Assembly: GCA_902613175.1 (NCBI GenBank)
Contig: CACMGJ010000015.1
Location: 1 to 48,943 of the forward strand
Direction: 5' to 3'
DNA length: 48,943 bases
Source of the DNA: Halieaceae bacterium
Lineage (GTDB): Bacteria > Pseudomonadota > Gammaproteobacteria > Pseudomonadales > Halieaceae
A program made the position numbers and the translations under genes. Shown here one piece after another: positions 9,441 through 18,097 of this stretch. Below the pieces are notes generated by a model. That model was not told the DNA's origin and made no database searches. It saw only the letters and a program-made list of their open reading frames with translations. Each line of letters begins with the position of its first letter. Positions within the stretch are counted from its first letter, which is position 1.

Positions 9441-10925
9441 ATGACTGTACGAACCCGCGTCGCACCTTCACCCACTGGCGATCCTCACGTTGGGACGGCC
9501 TACATGGCGTTGTTCAATCGGTGTTTCGCTCGCGCGCATGGTGGTCAATTCATTTTGCGCATTGAAGACACGGATCAAGCACGCAGCACGGCTGCCGCGG
9601 AGCAGATGATTCTCGACTCATTGCGCTGGCTTGGACTCGATTGGGATGAAGGTCCTGATGTCGGTGGCGAGTATGGTCCTTATCGGCAGAGTGAGCGTCG
9701 CGATCTTTACGCACAGCACGCTTGGCAGCTAGTCGAGCAGGGTGATGCCTTCGTTTGCTACCGCACGCCAGAAGAGCTCGATGCGCTGCGCGAAGCACGG
9801 CGCGAGGCGGGAAAGTCAACTGCCCTAAAGCCTGCCGACCTCGAATTATCCGCTGAAGAGCAAGCCGCTCGAAAGAGTGCGGGTGCACCCTTTGTCATCC
9901 GTATGCGAGTTCCCGACGAGGCGGGAGCTTGTGTTGTAAAGGATCGGTTGCGGGGTGATATCGAGCTGGACTGGGGCATGGTCGACGCCCAGATTCTTTT
10001 GAAATCTGACGGTATGCCCACTTACCATCTTGCCAATGTAGTGGACGACCACCTCATGGACATCACGCATGTTATCCGTGGTGAGGAGTGGCTCAACTCG
10101 GCGCCCAAGCACCAGCTTCTGTATCAATATTTTGGTTGGGAGATACCAGAGCTTTGCCATATGCCGCTCCTGAGAAACCCAGATAAATCAAAGCTCAGCA
10201 AGCGAAAGAATCCGACGAGTATTTTTTATTACGAGCGTATGGGCTTCCTACCCGAGGCTCTGGTGAATTACTTGGGTCGAATGGGCTGGTCGATGCCCGA
10301 TGAGCGGGAAAAGTTTTCACTCGATGACATGCAAGCTGCGTTTGACATCGATCGCGTATCGCTCGGCGGTCCTATCTTCGATGTTGAGAAGCTCAAGTGG
10401 TTGAACGGGCTCTGGCTGCGCGAAAACCTTGATGCTGAACAGCTAAAAGAGCGTTTGAAAACGTGGCTTTGGAATGACGCAACACTCGACAAAATACTGC
10501 CCCACGCGCAGGGTCGCATGGAGGTGCTTTCTGACTTTGTCCCCACGTCATCCTATCTCTTGTCGGGGGAGGTCGCAGTCGACGCTGCTGCATTTGACGG
10601 TTCCGCGGAAACAACTGAAGAGGTTCTCAGACGACTACAGTTTGTTTTGTGGCGTCTCGAGGCTCAGCAGGACTGGGAGCGTGGCGCGTTGTTTGAGAGT
10701 CTGAAGCAGCTCGCCGAGTCGCTGGGACTCAAGCCTAAGGCCCTATTCGCGCCACTGTTTGTCGCGGTTTCGGGTAAGAGCAGTGCGTATTCGATTCCTG
10801 ACTCTATGTCGATCTTGGGTCCTGATTTGACGAGAGCACGTTTGCGAAACGCGATCAGCGCTCTTGGCGGTGTATCCAACAAGGCTGGGAAACGACTCGA
10901 GAAAGAGTACGCCGCGCTGAGCTGA
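9441..10925 (+). CDS. gltX: Glutamyl-tRNA synthetase
   Basis: Class I aminoacyl-tRNA synthetase that charges tRNA-Glu in the cytoplasm. The 494-residue protein begins with [19 protein letters not shown], which contains the HIGH-type signature (PHVG). The KMSKS-type loop is KLSKRK in the segment [17 protein letters not shown]. The [10 protein letters not shown] motif and the C-terminal anticodon-binding helical domain are both present. The ATG at 9441 is preceded by a modest AAGAG element. It is divergent from oppA and converges with a small membrane-protein gene. A 10-bp hairpin spans both stop codons. Confidence 0.96.
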   Translation: MTVRTRVAPSPTGDPHVGTAYMALFNRCFARAHGGQFILRIEDTDQARSTAAAEQMILDSLRWLGLDWDEGPDVGGEYGPYRQSERRDLYAQHAWQLVEQGDAFVCYRTPEELDALREARREAGKSTALKPADLELSAEEQAARKSAGAPFVIRMRVPDEAGACVVKDRLRGDIELDWGMVDAQILLKSDGMPTYHLANVVDDHLMDITHVIRGEEWLNSAPKHQLLYQYFGWEIPELCHMPLLRNPDKSKLSKRKNPTSIFYYERMGFLPEALVNYLGRMGWSMPDEREKFSLDDMQAAFDIDRVSLGGPIFDVEKLKWLNGLWLRENLDAEQLKERLKTWLWNDATLDKILPHAQGRMEVLSDFVPTSSYLLSGEVAVDAAAFDGSAETTEEVLRRLQFVLWRLEAQQDWERGALFESLKQLAESLGLKPKALFAPLFVAVSGKSSAYSIPDSMSILGPDLTRARLRNAISALGGVSNKAGKRLEKEYAALS

Positions 10926-10937
10926 GACTCAGCGCGG
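10912..10937. terminator. 10-bp hairpin spanning two convergent stop codons
   Basis: A perfect inverted repeat, CCGCGCTGAG / CTCAGCGCGG, with a six-base loop CTGAGA. The gltX stop lies in the loop and the stop of the convergent gene lies in the right arm. The very GC-rich stem could terminate or protect transcripts from both directions. No long T-run follows on either strand, so strict intrinsic termination is uncertain. Confidence 0.55.
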
Positions 10938-11357
10938 TCGGTTTAGAAGGGCGATCAGCGCTAGCACCGAGACAGCGACTTCGAAGCCCAAGACACCCCA
11001 CGTGTAGCCTGTAAAGCTCGAGGACATCTCGATGTCTACCTGGCTACCAGCCACCTCAAATTTTGAGTCGAGCTCACGAAACACAGTAAAGGCACGAGCA
11101 GCACCGATGTAGCTGATGATGACGAACAGGAGCCAGAGTCCTGCCTTGAGATATTCCTTGATGACGGCTGAGGCAAGGAGAATAGAGCCAATAGCGATCT
11201 CTAGGCCGCCGTACATGGCCGCAATTTCCGCGTAAGCATCCTGAGAGGCAATGAAAATGCCTGACCATCCCGCTGGTATTTCAGGGTCGTAGACACTAAC
11301 AACTCCAAGCCCAAAGAAAATCGCGCCTGTGATACCTAGTAGCAGTTGACCAAACAC
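10929..11357 (-). CDS. Small four-helix membrane protein, DUF4345-like
   Basis: A 142-residue integral membrane protein of unknown function. Four hydrophobic segments are visible: residues about 2-22 (FGQLLLGITGAIFFGLGVVSV), 46-66 around GGLEIAIGSILLASAV, 70-90 (GLWLLFVIISYIGAARAF) and 118-140 (WGVLGFEVAVSVLALIALL). The overall pattern, including the GGLEIAIG stretch and the short spacing, resembles DUF4345-type proteins, but this is a recalled resemblance only. The ATG is preceded by AGGAGG eight bases upstream, a strong ribosome binding site. It stands alone between gltX and the serine hydrolase. Confidence 0.75.
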   Translation of the reverse strand: MFGQLLLGITGAIFFGLGVVSVYDPEIPAGWSGIFIASQDAYAEIAAMYGGLEIAIGSILLASAVIKEYLKAGLWLLFVIISYIGAARAFTVFRELDSKFEVAGSQVDIEMSSSFTGYTWGVLGFEVAVSVLALIALLNRPR

Positions 11358-11478
11358 AAATACCTCCTCCTAACCGGCGCGGATGATAGTAAACTGCTTG
11401 TTCGGACGATAGCAATCGTTTGATGCGCCCACGGACTCTCTAAAGTCCGCACGCGTAACTTTTCCTCGATTCTATTGA

Positions 11479-12711
11479 TCACTCGTATCGAGCGCGGACG
11501 GCTTCCTGGATTAGCGGCAATGCAGTACGCAGAATTGCGCTACCTTGGCCAGAAGCTCTTCGGCTGTAGTCGTCGATAGCAATAAAGCCACCGATGCCAA
11601 TGTTAAGATCAATGAAGCTGACAGCACCAAACATACCTCCGTCGGTATACAGTCCTGGACTTTCAGTTGATATCCACCATCCCATTCCATAGGGGGTAGG
11701 ATTAATGGGAACCGCACTTCCTTTGTCCGCAAACATAGAGTCTATTGAGGCTTGGCTGAGAACTTGACTAGACCCACAATAACCTCCGTTAAGCAAAACT
11801 TGCAGCAATTTCGCGTAGTCCGACAGATTTGTAATTCCTCCACCTTCAATGTTTGGATTATGTTGACCAACCAGGCTGGCTGGCGTGCCGTCAAATGAGG
11901 TGTACGTAAATCCTGAGTAAATAAGCTCTTCGTAGGGATTACCAAAAGTAAATACGTCCAGGTCGCATGGAGCACCGAGATACTCGTCGAAGAGTTGATT
12001 CCAAGACGAGTTACTGGCGACGCTTGCGGTTACTCCGGCAACCTGCCATTGACTGCCCCCATAGTCAAAAATGCTACCCGCTGGATGTGTTGTAGGCAGC
12101 TCAGTAGAAACAAGCAGCTGTCCACATCCCTCAAAAGTCATGAATGGTTGAGAGGTGGCCTGGCAATTGTGAACCCCACCGGACGCAATATAGGCCGGAG
12201 AGAGTGTCACCCGTAGTCCGGGAATGCCTGATGTATTGCTTATCATTTGCTCTACAGTACGATCGACATAAATACCGCCGAAAGGTAGATACTCTCTAAC
12301 TGGTTCGCTTATTGAAAAATCGACCGAGGGGTCATCGTCCAATGCCAGTATTGCCATTACAGCAGGTACTTTGCTGGTTGATGCAAGTATCGTGACTAGG
12401 TCCTCAGTATGGTCGCCGAAAACCGCTTGATGGGTCGTTCCTTCTTTGTCCACTAAGGTGTAGCTAATGCCATCAAGCACTTCGTGGTTATCAAGAAACT
12501 CCTGGAATGCAGCGTCTACCGCAGAGTAGTCTGCAGGTGGAAACGGGATTGCCGTTGGGGCCGCTAGTGACGGCGCCGTGTAATCACTACCCCCACCACC
12601 ACCGCCGCAGGCAGCAAGACCAAACGGGGCAAGCGCAAGGAGCAAGGGTAGCTTTAACTTTTTAATGTTGTAATTGAAACTATTATTACGATTGCGATAG
12701 CGACTAAACAT
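11479..12711 (-). CDS. Secreted serine hydrolase, beta-lactamase/DD-peptidase fold, lipoprotein
   Basis: A 410-residue lipoprotein: the signal peptide ends FGLAAC, with Cys 35 followed by six Gly residues. The body looks like a class C beta-lactamase-fold serine hydrolase (COG1680-like). The nucleophile motif SxxK is STSK at residues 111-114 in ILASTSKVPAVMAILALDDD. Where the family has Y-x-N, this protein has DYGGSQWQVAG, so the Asn appears replaced by Gly, a possible sign of altered chemistry. The C-terminal part includes YGMGWWIS and DGGMFGAVSFIDL. The substrate is unknown. The gene is somewhat AT-richer than its neighbours and is isolated. An upstream AT-rich stretch separates it from tRNA-Ala. 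Confidence 0.82.
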   Translation of the reverse strand: MFSRYRNRNNSFNYNIKKLKLPLLLALAPFGLAACGGGGGGSDYTAPSLAAPTAIPFPPADYSAVDAAFQEFLDNHEVLDGISYTLVDKEGTTHQAVFGDHTEDLVTILASTSKVPAVMAILALDDDPSVDFSISEPVREYLPFGGIYVDRTVEQMISNTSGIPGLRVTLSPAYIASGGVHNCQATSQPFMTFEGCGQLLVSTELPTTHPAGSIFDYGGSQWQVAGVTASVASNSSWNQLFDEYLGAPCDLDVFTFGNPYEELIYSGFTYTSFDGTPASLVGQHNPNIEGGGITNLSDYAKLLQVLLNGGYCGSSQVLSQASIDSMFADKGSAVPINPTPYGMGWWISTESPGLYTDGGMFGAVSFIDLNIGIGGFIAIDDYSRRASGQGSAILRTALPLIQEAVRARYE

Positions 12712-12940
12712 AATGTTGTCCTTCTTTTTATTGGTATCTTGTTTCCGTGTTTCCGCGCTTTAGTTCCGGCGGAGCCGTCATAAAAATGAAACAGTAATGT
12801 TTTAAAAATGTAAAATATCTAAGATAAATGAAATGATCAAGGTGCCATCCAGGCATTCGACTTGCATCGGACACGCAGAAACATTAGCCAGCGAAAAAAT
12901 TTCTAGATATCGTGTGTGTGTCCGGGGATATGCATTTTTT

Positions 12941-13016
12941 GGGGCCATAGCTCAGCTGGGAGAGCGCAACACTGGCAGTGTTGAGGTCGGCGGTTCGATC
13001 CCGCCTGGCTCCACCA
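12941..13016 (+). tRNA. tRNA-Ala (anticodon GGC)
   Basis: A 76-base cloverleaf with encoded CCA. The acceptor stem is GGGGCCA/TGGCTCC (one G-T pair), the D-arm starts with GCTCAGCTGGGAGAGC, and the anticodon stem CAACA/TGTTG encloses loop CTGGCAG, giving anticodon GGC. The T-arm contains GGTTCGATCC. The last 12 bases are part of a 26-bp tandem duplication just downstream. Confidence 0.96.
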
Positions 13017-13056
13017 ATGCCCTGTTTCAACTGGCTCCACCAATGCCCTGTTTCAA
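13005..13056 (+). repeat. 26-bp perfect tandem duplication of the tRNA-Ala 3' end
   Basis: Bases 13005-13030 and 13031-13056 are identical. Each copy begins with CTGGCTCCACCA, the tRNA 3' terminus, followed by ATGCCCTGTTTCAA. The first copy completes the tRNA; the second is an orphan fragment. It could be a replication slippage product or a footprint of site-specific recombination at the tRNA end. No integrase gene is near. Confidence 0.9.
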
Positions 13057-13290
13057 AAAGTTCGGCAATGCTCTCCACCCAAATCACTGACATGCAGATT
13101 CTGCTTCGTCCGAGACCCGCAACTTGTCTGACACTACAAAACACACGTTTTTATCAATTCACAAACGGTTTTTGACATATCGTGACTCAACGCATTGTTG
13201 CTGGAATCCGAATAGTCTGCTGCTACTTGCCTATTTAGGTACTTGGAAATACGCTCAAAGAGTAACTTTTAAATACGGGATGTTACTCAC

Positions 13291-14427
13291 ATGCTGAGAT
13301 ACTTGATAACCGGCCTTTTGGTATCAATTGTGGCGTTACTTCTCTCATGTGGTGGCGGAGGCGGCAGCGACACTGGCAGTGAAAGCACCGGGAGCGTTCC
13401 GCCACCCAGTCCGGGTGACGGTACAAGTCCCGGCGTTAACAATCCCTCAGCGGGCTGCAGTGCCAACACTGGATTGCTGACTGAAAGTGGCGCCTATATG
13501 TTTCAATTTAATAACATTGAGCGTGCTTACCGAGTTCATGTGCCCGAGAACTATGAAAGCACCTCAGCCAGTCCCCTCGTAATGTTATTTCATGGATGGG
13601 GAGGCGGTCAGAATGAGTTCGTTGGCAACGCGACGGTGACCAGTGAAGCGGATCAACAGGGCTTTATCTTGGTTGCGCCTGTGGGCCTTGGCTCGGATGA
13701 GCCCGATAACTCCTTTAACTCATGGACATTTAGTGGATCCGCCGATGGACTTGACGGTGATGGCGGCAATGGCATCGAAGGCGCCATATGCGATTTTAAC
13801 AACACACCTGATTATAGGTACGCCTCTTGTGATGGTATTGCGGAGAATAGCTGCTCTTGGACACAGTGCCAGCAAGACGACGTTGCGTTCACGGCCGCGC
13901 TGGTTGAGCACGTTGGTAACCGCATGTGCGTGGATGCAGACAACGTGTTCGCCAGCGGTGGTTCAAACGGAGGCATGTTTACCTGGGAATTGGGACAGAA
14001 CCCCTTGACGGCACCTTTGTTCAGAGCGATAGCACCGATCATTGGTTTGCCGCACCGGGGCTACCTGAACGGTAAGGGTAAAAATGAGGACATGCCCGCG
14101 TTGCTCATTACTGGCCTCAATGATTCCACCGTACCACCCGGTGGCTGGGAAGATGATAACTTTACCACCACGAGTAATGGCGAATCCTTTTACTATACAA
14201 GCGCTACTGGAATTACGCAGAGCTGGGCCGAGTCGCACGGCTGTGATGTGACGAACAACGCCGTTGTCTTTGATGCCAACACCAGCGAGGGCGAATGTCG
14301 GACCTATTGCTCGAGTGACACGGGCTGGCCTCGAGTTTTGGATTGTCGCTCTGACATGGGTCATACCTACCAGTTCAGTTGGACTTGGCCACTCATCTTA
14401 AAATTTTTTAACGCGCACTCGCTCTAA
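13291..14427 (+). CDS. Secreted esterase/polyhydroxybutyrate-depolymerase-like lipoprotein
   Basis: A 378-residue alpha/beta hydrolase of the COG3509 (LpqC, PHB depolymerase, feruloyl esterase) type. The lipoprotein signal ends LLLSC (Cys 20), followed by GGGGG and a Ser/Pro/Gly linker to about residue 52. The catalytic triad candidates are Ser 225 in GGSNGGM, Asp in ITGLNDSTVPP and His in DMGHTYQ. The oxyanion region is MLFHGWGGGQNEF. More than ten Cys residues suggest disulfides in a periplasmic or surface enzyme. The substrate cannot be read from sequence. Its start ATG has no strong ribosome binding site. It lies between the tRNA-Ala duplication and a degenerate second copy of the tRNA end, so it may have been acquired. 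Confidence 0.82.
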   Translation: MLRYLITGLLVSIVALLLSCGGGGGSDTGSESTGSVPPPSPGDGTSPGVNNPSAGCSANTGLLTESGAYMFQFNNIERAYRVHVPENYESTSASPLVMLFHGWGGGQNEFVGNATVTSEADQQGFILVAPVGLGSDEPDNSFNSWTFSGSADGLDGDGGNGIEGAICDFNNTPDYRYASCDGIAENSCSWTQCQQDDVAFTAALVEHVGNRMCVDADNVFASGGSNGGMFTWELGQNPLTAPLFRAIAPIIGLPHRGYLNGKGKNEDMPALLITGLNDSTVPPGGWEDDNFTTTSNGESFYYTSATGITQSWAESHGCDVTNNAVVFDANTSEGECRTYCSSDTGWPRVLDCRSDMGHTYQFSWTWPLILKFFNAHSL

Positions 14428-14505
14428 TTGGGGTCAGTAATACAGACCAGTCCCGACTGCCGGTCACGTTAAAGATTCAAGGTTTGTTTTAACTTAATTT
14501 TTCAT

Positions 14506-14524
14506 ATCCCGACTGGCCCCACCA
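14506..14524 (+). repeat. Degenerate copy of the tRNA-Ala 3' end (possible att-like remnant)
   Basis: The 19 bases ATCCCGACTGGCCCCACCA match the tRNA-Ala 3' end at 12998-13016 at 17 of 19 positions, in the same orientation. The two sites bracket the esterase gene over about 1.5 kb. This would fit an ancient attL/attR pair or a decayed tRNA copy. Chance similarity cannot be excluded for so short a match. Confidence 0.4.
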
Positions 14525-14550
14525 AATCGAAGCCCCTCACTCACATCTCC

Positions 14551-16119
14551 CTAATTTCGAATATCGCTCGACCGAAATGGATATAGCGTATCTATAGGTG
14601 CATATTGGTAGTCCAGCGCATCAAGGCGCGTCGTGCCAAACCAATCGCCTGGTGCATCAACCACCATGATGGTTTTTGCATACCCCGTCTCGTCAAAGCC
14701 CCGTCGAAAGTGAACGCGGGACTTCACGACAAATACGTCATAGTCGTCGGGATTAAGACCTTCAATCCGCAGTGGCGATAGCGTTCTGATCTGGGTGTAG
14801 GTTGGAACAATGAAAAGTAGATTGTTATCCCCGAATTCAATCATTGCGATCTCGTCGTAACCCCAGCCCTCGCCAAAATATTTAACTGTTCCTTTAATGC
14901 GGACAGGCTTGCCAGCTTGCTCACCTGTGAAGCCCCCTACAGACATATCGAAGGCATCGCCTGGTTTGGCCTGAGTTGCGCTCAGTGCGGAAAGGGCACG
15001 TTCATCGCGTAACGCCGCATACATCATGTTACTGATGCCCTCATCCATCAATGCTTTGAGAAGCCACGTTGCATCCCCGGGGCGATCCGAATAGTCACCG
15101 AGAACCACAGGTGTGGCGCCTCGTTTCATTGCCTGTATCGTCTGCTTTGCAGCGGCCTTGGGCATAGGGAACGCGCCATTGGCAAAGGGTTCTCGTACGC
15201 GCCAAATGAACTCTGACATGTCGTCCGCTATCGCGTCAGCCAACTCTTGATCGTCATTAGTTATGACGTGCACCGTTGCGCCAACGTCTGGCACGTCTGA
15301 CCAGGGAAAGCCATAAAACACGCTGACGAGGGCGTCAGGCTCTCGCGCTTCCCAGCGGCGGGCTCGCTCCATGATATCCATCGACGGAGACTGTCCTGTC
15401 CATTGGAGAACACTGGCGGTAATAACGGGCGGCTTTCGTGTGGCCGTCGTCGCGTGGTAGAGACCCTTTAAACTTCGATAGAGGAACCGCGCTGAGCGCC
15501 CGCCTTGCAATGCCGCGTCGTAATGCGGGTATCGTTTGGTAACGAAGGCAGCATTGGCCCACTGCAGAAATTGCTCGTCCTCATTGCCGTGCAAGTCGAA
15601 AGAACCGGCAATGGGGATATCGGGTCCAACGATTTGCCGAATGCGCCGTGCTATCTCGGCTTCCGGTCGGGGAACGCCTCTTACGGCCATGGCGCCGTGA
15701 AGCGCAAGATACACACCGTCAACGGGCATATTGGCTTTGAGGTCATCAGTGATGGTCGTCATGAAATGCTCGAAGCTTTCTCTACTTTCCCAGCTTCGCG
15801 AGGAGCCCCCGTAAACCTCATCGGGCGAGTTAATGCCGATCACTTCAACATCGGGGTATTCGCGTGCGGCATACACAAAGCCGCCAATGAAGCCTCTTTT
15901 ACTATCAATGAGCTCCTCCCCTTTTACAAAGGGCACTCGCCACGCACGGTCTACAATTTGGGTGTCCCCCCCGGGACAGAATGTGCAGGTCTCCTGCGAG
16001 TACGCGATCACCGCTAGCTTGTGAAGCTCAGCGCTCGTCGAGGATGGAGCGTGAGTGAAAAACGTGAGCAATAAAACTGCGACTGCTTGGCGTAGGACGG
16101 CGTTGCAATGATTCGTCAT
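14551..16119 (-). CDS. Secreted MlrC-like (M81 family) metallopeptidase
   Basis: A 522-residue protein related to microcystinase C (MlrC), a zinc metalloenzyme family that cleaves small linear peptides; the real substrate here is unknown. An N-terminal hydrophobic signal (VAVLLLTFFTHAPSSTSA) suggests export. The family metal-site region is visible as YLALHGAMAV and GSFDLHGN (Asp, His), with further conserved parts FVTKRYPHYDA, VSVFYGFPWSDVPDVGATV and VVLGDYSDRPGDATW. The C-terminal third is the MlrC C-terminal domain. It lies downstream of, and on the same strand as, a sodium symporter gene (280-base gap), so uptake of the product or substrate by that symporter is a reasonable inference. It has no microcystin cluster partners. 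Confidence 0.85.
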   Translation of the reverse strand: MTNHCNAVLRQAVAVLLLTFFTHAPSSTSAELHKLAVIAYSQETCTFCPGGDTQIVDRAWRVPFVKGEELIDSKRGFIGGFVYAAREYPDVEVIGINSPDEVYGGSSRSWESRESFEHFMTTITDDLKANMPVDGVYLALHGAMAVRGVPRPEAEIARRIRQIVGPDIPIAGSFDLHGNEDEQFLQWANAAFVTKRYPHYDAALQGGRSARFLYRSLKGLYHATTATRKPPVITASVLQWTGQSPSMDIMERARRWEAREPDALVSVFYGFPWSDVPDVGATVHVITNDDQELADAIADDMSEFIWRVREPFANGAFPMPKAAAKQTIQAMKRGATPVVLGDYSDRPGDATWLLKALMDEGISNMMYAALRDERALSALSATQAKPGDAFDMSVGGFTGEQAGKPVRIKGTVKYFGEGWGYDEIAMIEFGDNNLLFIVPTYTQIRTLSPLRIEGLNPDDYDVFVVKSRVHFRRGFDETGYAKTIMVVDAPGDWFGTTRLDALDYQYAPIDTLYPFRSSDIRN

Positions 16120-16398
16120 GACTTAGCTCCTTTAATTCGGTGCTTTTTCTTTATGCCAGCCCGTTCTAAAAACTTCCCGCGGCATTTTTTATAGTAGCGG
16201 AGTCGCGATCTCGTGTGCCTCGCCGAATTGTCAGTTGCCTGAGATCAAATTTTTACCGGCCTTTGTGCATGGCTTTTGTATCCTGGTATCCCGCTTTGCT
16301 TCTCCTTGCAAAACCTGACCTCTCCCCTGAATACTAGGCTGCAGGGAAGGTCATCGTTCTCAATTATGCTAGGTGTCATTTCCGGCTTTGGGAACCCC
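16120..16398. other. Intergenic gap between symporter and MlrC-like gene
   Basis: About 280 bases without a convincing gene. A Cys-rich open frame on the minus strand (16245-16460) overlaps the end of the symporter and looks accidental. Short AT-rich stretches near 16150-16195 could hold a promoter for the MlrC-like gene, but I see no clear -35/-10 pair. Confidence 0.4.
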
Positions 16399-17976
16399 TT
16401 ACACGCAGGAGGACATTTTTCTCCCTCGCAACGCCAATAGCACACAGAGCAGTGTCCCAATCGGAAATAACCACGGCCACGCCAGGAGTGGTGTGTTTGC
16501 GGTCGTTGGAAGCACCCAGTGGAAGAGCTTGGGCTCGTTAATGATCAGTACGCCGAGCATGCTCAGGGCGACGGCTGGTGCCAAACCACCGACGTTAAAG
16601 CGTGTGCTCAGGATACTTAGCGCGAAGAGGCCGAGCACAGGGCCCAGTGTGTAAGTCGTCATCGAGAAGGCGAGGGTGATCAGGTCGCCACTGTTTCGCG
16701 AGAATTGCCACGCGATGAAGCCCAGCACAATGCCCCAAATGATGACTAGGCCCCTCGATACCTTAAGGTAATGACTATCATCACTGTCGGGCCGCACAAA
16801 AGGTTTGTAGAACATGGTGACTGAAATCTGAGCGAGAGCCGAGAGGATAGAGTCGAGGCTTGAAATGGCAGCACTGAGAATGCCTGCGATGAGTAAGCCG
16901 CGAACGCCCACTGGCATTTCGCTAATGATGAAGACAGGGAAGATACGATCGCCTTTTGCATCCACCAGCGACGCAAGCTCTGGCGCAAGCGGATTGAGTG
17001 TATAAAACGCGGAGAGACCCACACCGACGAGTAGCATCAACGCAGGAATGGTCTCGCCCGCGAGGCTCCATAATAGCGCTTTCTTTGCTTGGTCTTGGTC
17101 TTTGCAACAGAGCAGCCGCTGAGTAAACAGGTGGTCAGTCCCGTACACCGAAATACCCTGAAACGGCAGCGCAATGAGTGCCGCCCAGAACGTGAATGCC
17201 ACGCGCGGGTCGCTACTGAAATCGAAAACCTGAAATTTCTCGGCGGTACTCCCCATCTCAGAGAGGGTATGCCAGCCGTCAGGCAGTGCACCGGTCATCA
17301 CCACCAGTGCAGCCACCGCACCGGCGATTAAAATGAAGAATTGCACTACGTCGGTCCAGATGACAGTGGCGACACCCCCCATCCACGTCCACAGAATGGC
17401 AAACAACGCGATTACGGTGATGCTCTCGGCCATGCTCCAGCCCGTCAGCAGCTCAAACACCAGTGCTGTGGCGTACACGCGAACACTTTGACCCAGTATG
17501 CCGCCAACGATGAAAAGCCCAGCGGTCAAGCGCCCAATGCCCACGCCGAGTCGGTCGCTCATGTAGTCATAGGGGCTGTAGTAGTCGGCTTGGTAATAGC
17601 GTGGGATTAGATAACGGGCGATCAGCAAGCGCGCAATCACGCCACCGATGGCGAGCTGCAGGTACGCGAAATTACCGTCGCTGGCAAACGCAATTGCCGG
17701 AACGCCAATAAAGGTAACGGCACTGATGGTGGTGGCGATAATAGAGGCGCTGACTGCATACCAAGGGATCTGCCGACCCGCCAAGAAGAAGTCATGCGTT
17801 GTCTCTTGTTTGCCTTTCAGTCGGTGACCAATCCACGTTGTGACCGCGACATAGGCCGCCACGATAAACCAGTCGAAAACAGAAAAATCCATTACATCGC
17901 TTCTTAAAGGTTTAGATGATTCGGGTGGCACAGCATGCCATGAGTTAATTCTCGGCTCGCTAGGCTTTCGTTCCAC
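16399..17976 (-). CDS. Sodium:solute symporter (SSS family)
   Basis: A roughly 525-residue integral membrane transporter with about 13 helices, in the family of SGLT, PutP and related sodium symporters. Family features include FFLAGRQIPWYAVSASIIAT near the N-terminus, a sodium-site region and GILSAAISSLDSILSALAQI in the centre. The subset with long C-terminal helices resembles sugar or sialic-acid type carriers; the solute is not predictable. The GTG start at 17976 has an AAGGAG six to seven bases upstream. The family N-terminus would more naturally begin at ATG 17892 (MDFSVFDWFIV). An ATG at 17978 in another frame opens a 24-codon peptide ending just before ATG 17892, so the ribosome binding site could serve a leader peptide instead. 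Confidence 0.9.
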   Translation of the reverse strand: MERKPSEPRINSWHAVPPESSKPLRSDVMDFSVFDWFIVAAYVAVTTWIGHRLKGKQETTHDFFLAGRQIPWYAVSASIIATTISAVTFIGVPAIAFASDGNFAYLQLAIGGVIARLLIARYLIPRYYQADYYSPYDYMSDRLGVGIGRLTAGLFIVGGILGQSVRVYATALVFELLTGWSMAESITVIALFAILWTWMGGVATVIWTDVVQFFILIAGAVAALVVMTGALPDGWHTLSEMGSTAEKFQVFDFSSDPRVAFTFWAALIALPFQGISVYGTDHLFTQRLLCCKDQDQAKKALLWSLAGETIPALMLLVGVGLSAFYTLNPLAPELASLVDAKGDRIFPVFIISEMPVGVRGLLIAGILSAAISSLDSILSALAQISVTMFYKPFVRPDSDDSHYLKVSRGLVIIWGIVLGFIAWQFSRNSGDLITLAFSMTTYTLGPVLGLFALSILSTRFNVGGLAPAVALSMLGVLIINEPKLFHWVLPTTANTPLLAWPWLFPIGTLLCVLLALRGRKMSSCV

Positions 17977-18097
17977 ATAGCTCTCCTTTCACAAAGCTCT
18001 CGTTTCACAAATCACTATATAAAAAGCTGTTTCGACCGTGCATGCACTTGACTCGAGATGACGCCTGATGGAGGGTAGAGGCTCAGGGAGAGCCGCT

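Noticed and set aside
12833-13144. Open frames on both strands through the tRNA-Ala region
   Set aside because: They run across the tRNA gene and its duplication; not protein coding.
16245-16460. Cys-rich 71-residue minus-strand frame
   Set aside because: It overlaps the end of the symporter gene, has no ribosome binding site, and its composition looks random.
18079-18096. Hairpin-type terminator between the two selenoprotein genes
   Set aside because: Only a weak 5-bp AGCGC/GCGCT pairing with an 8-base loop is present at 18879-18896, with no T-tract; too weak to call.
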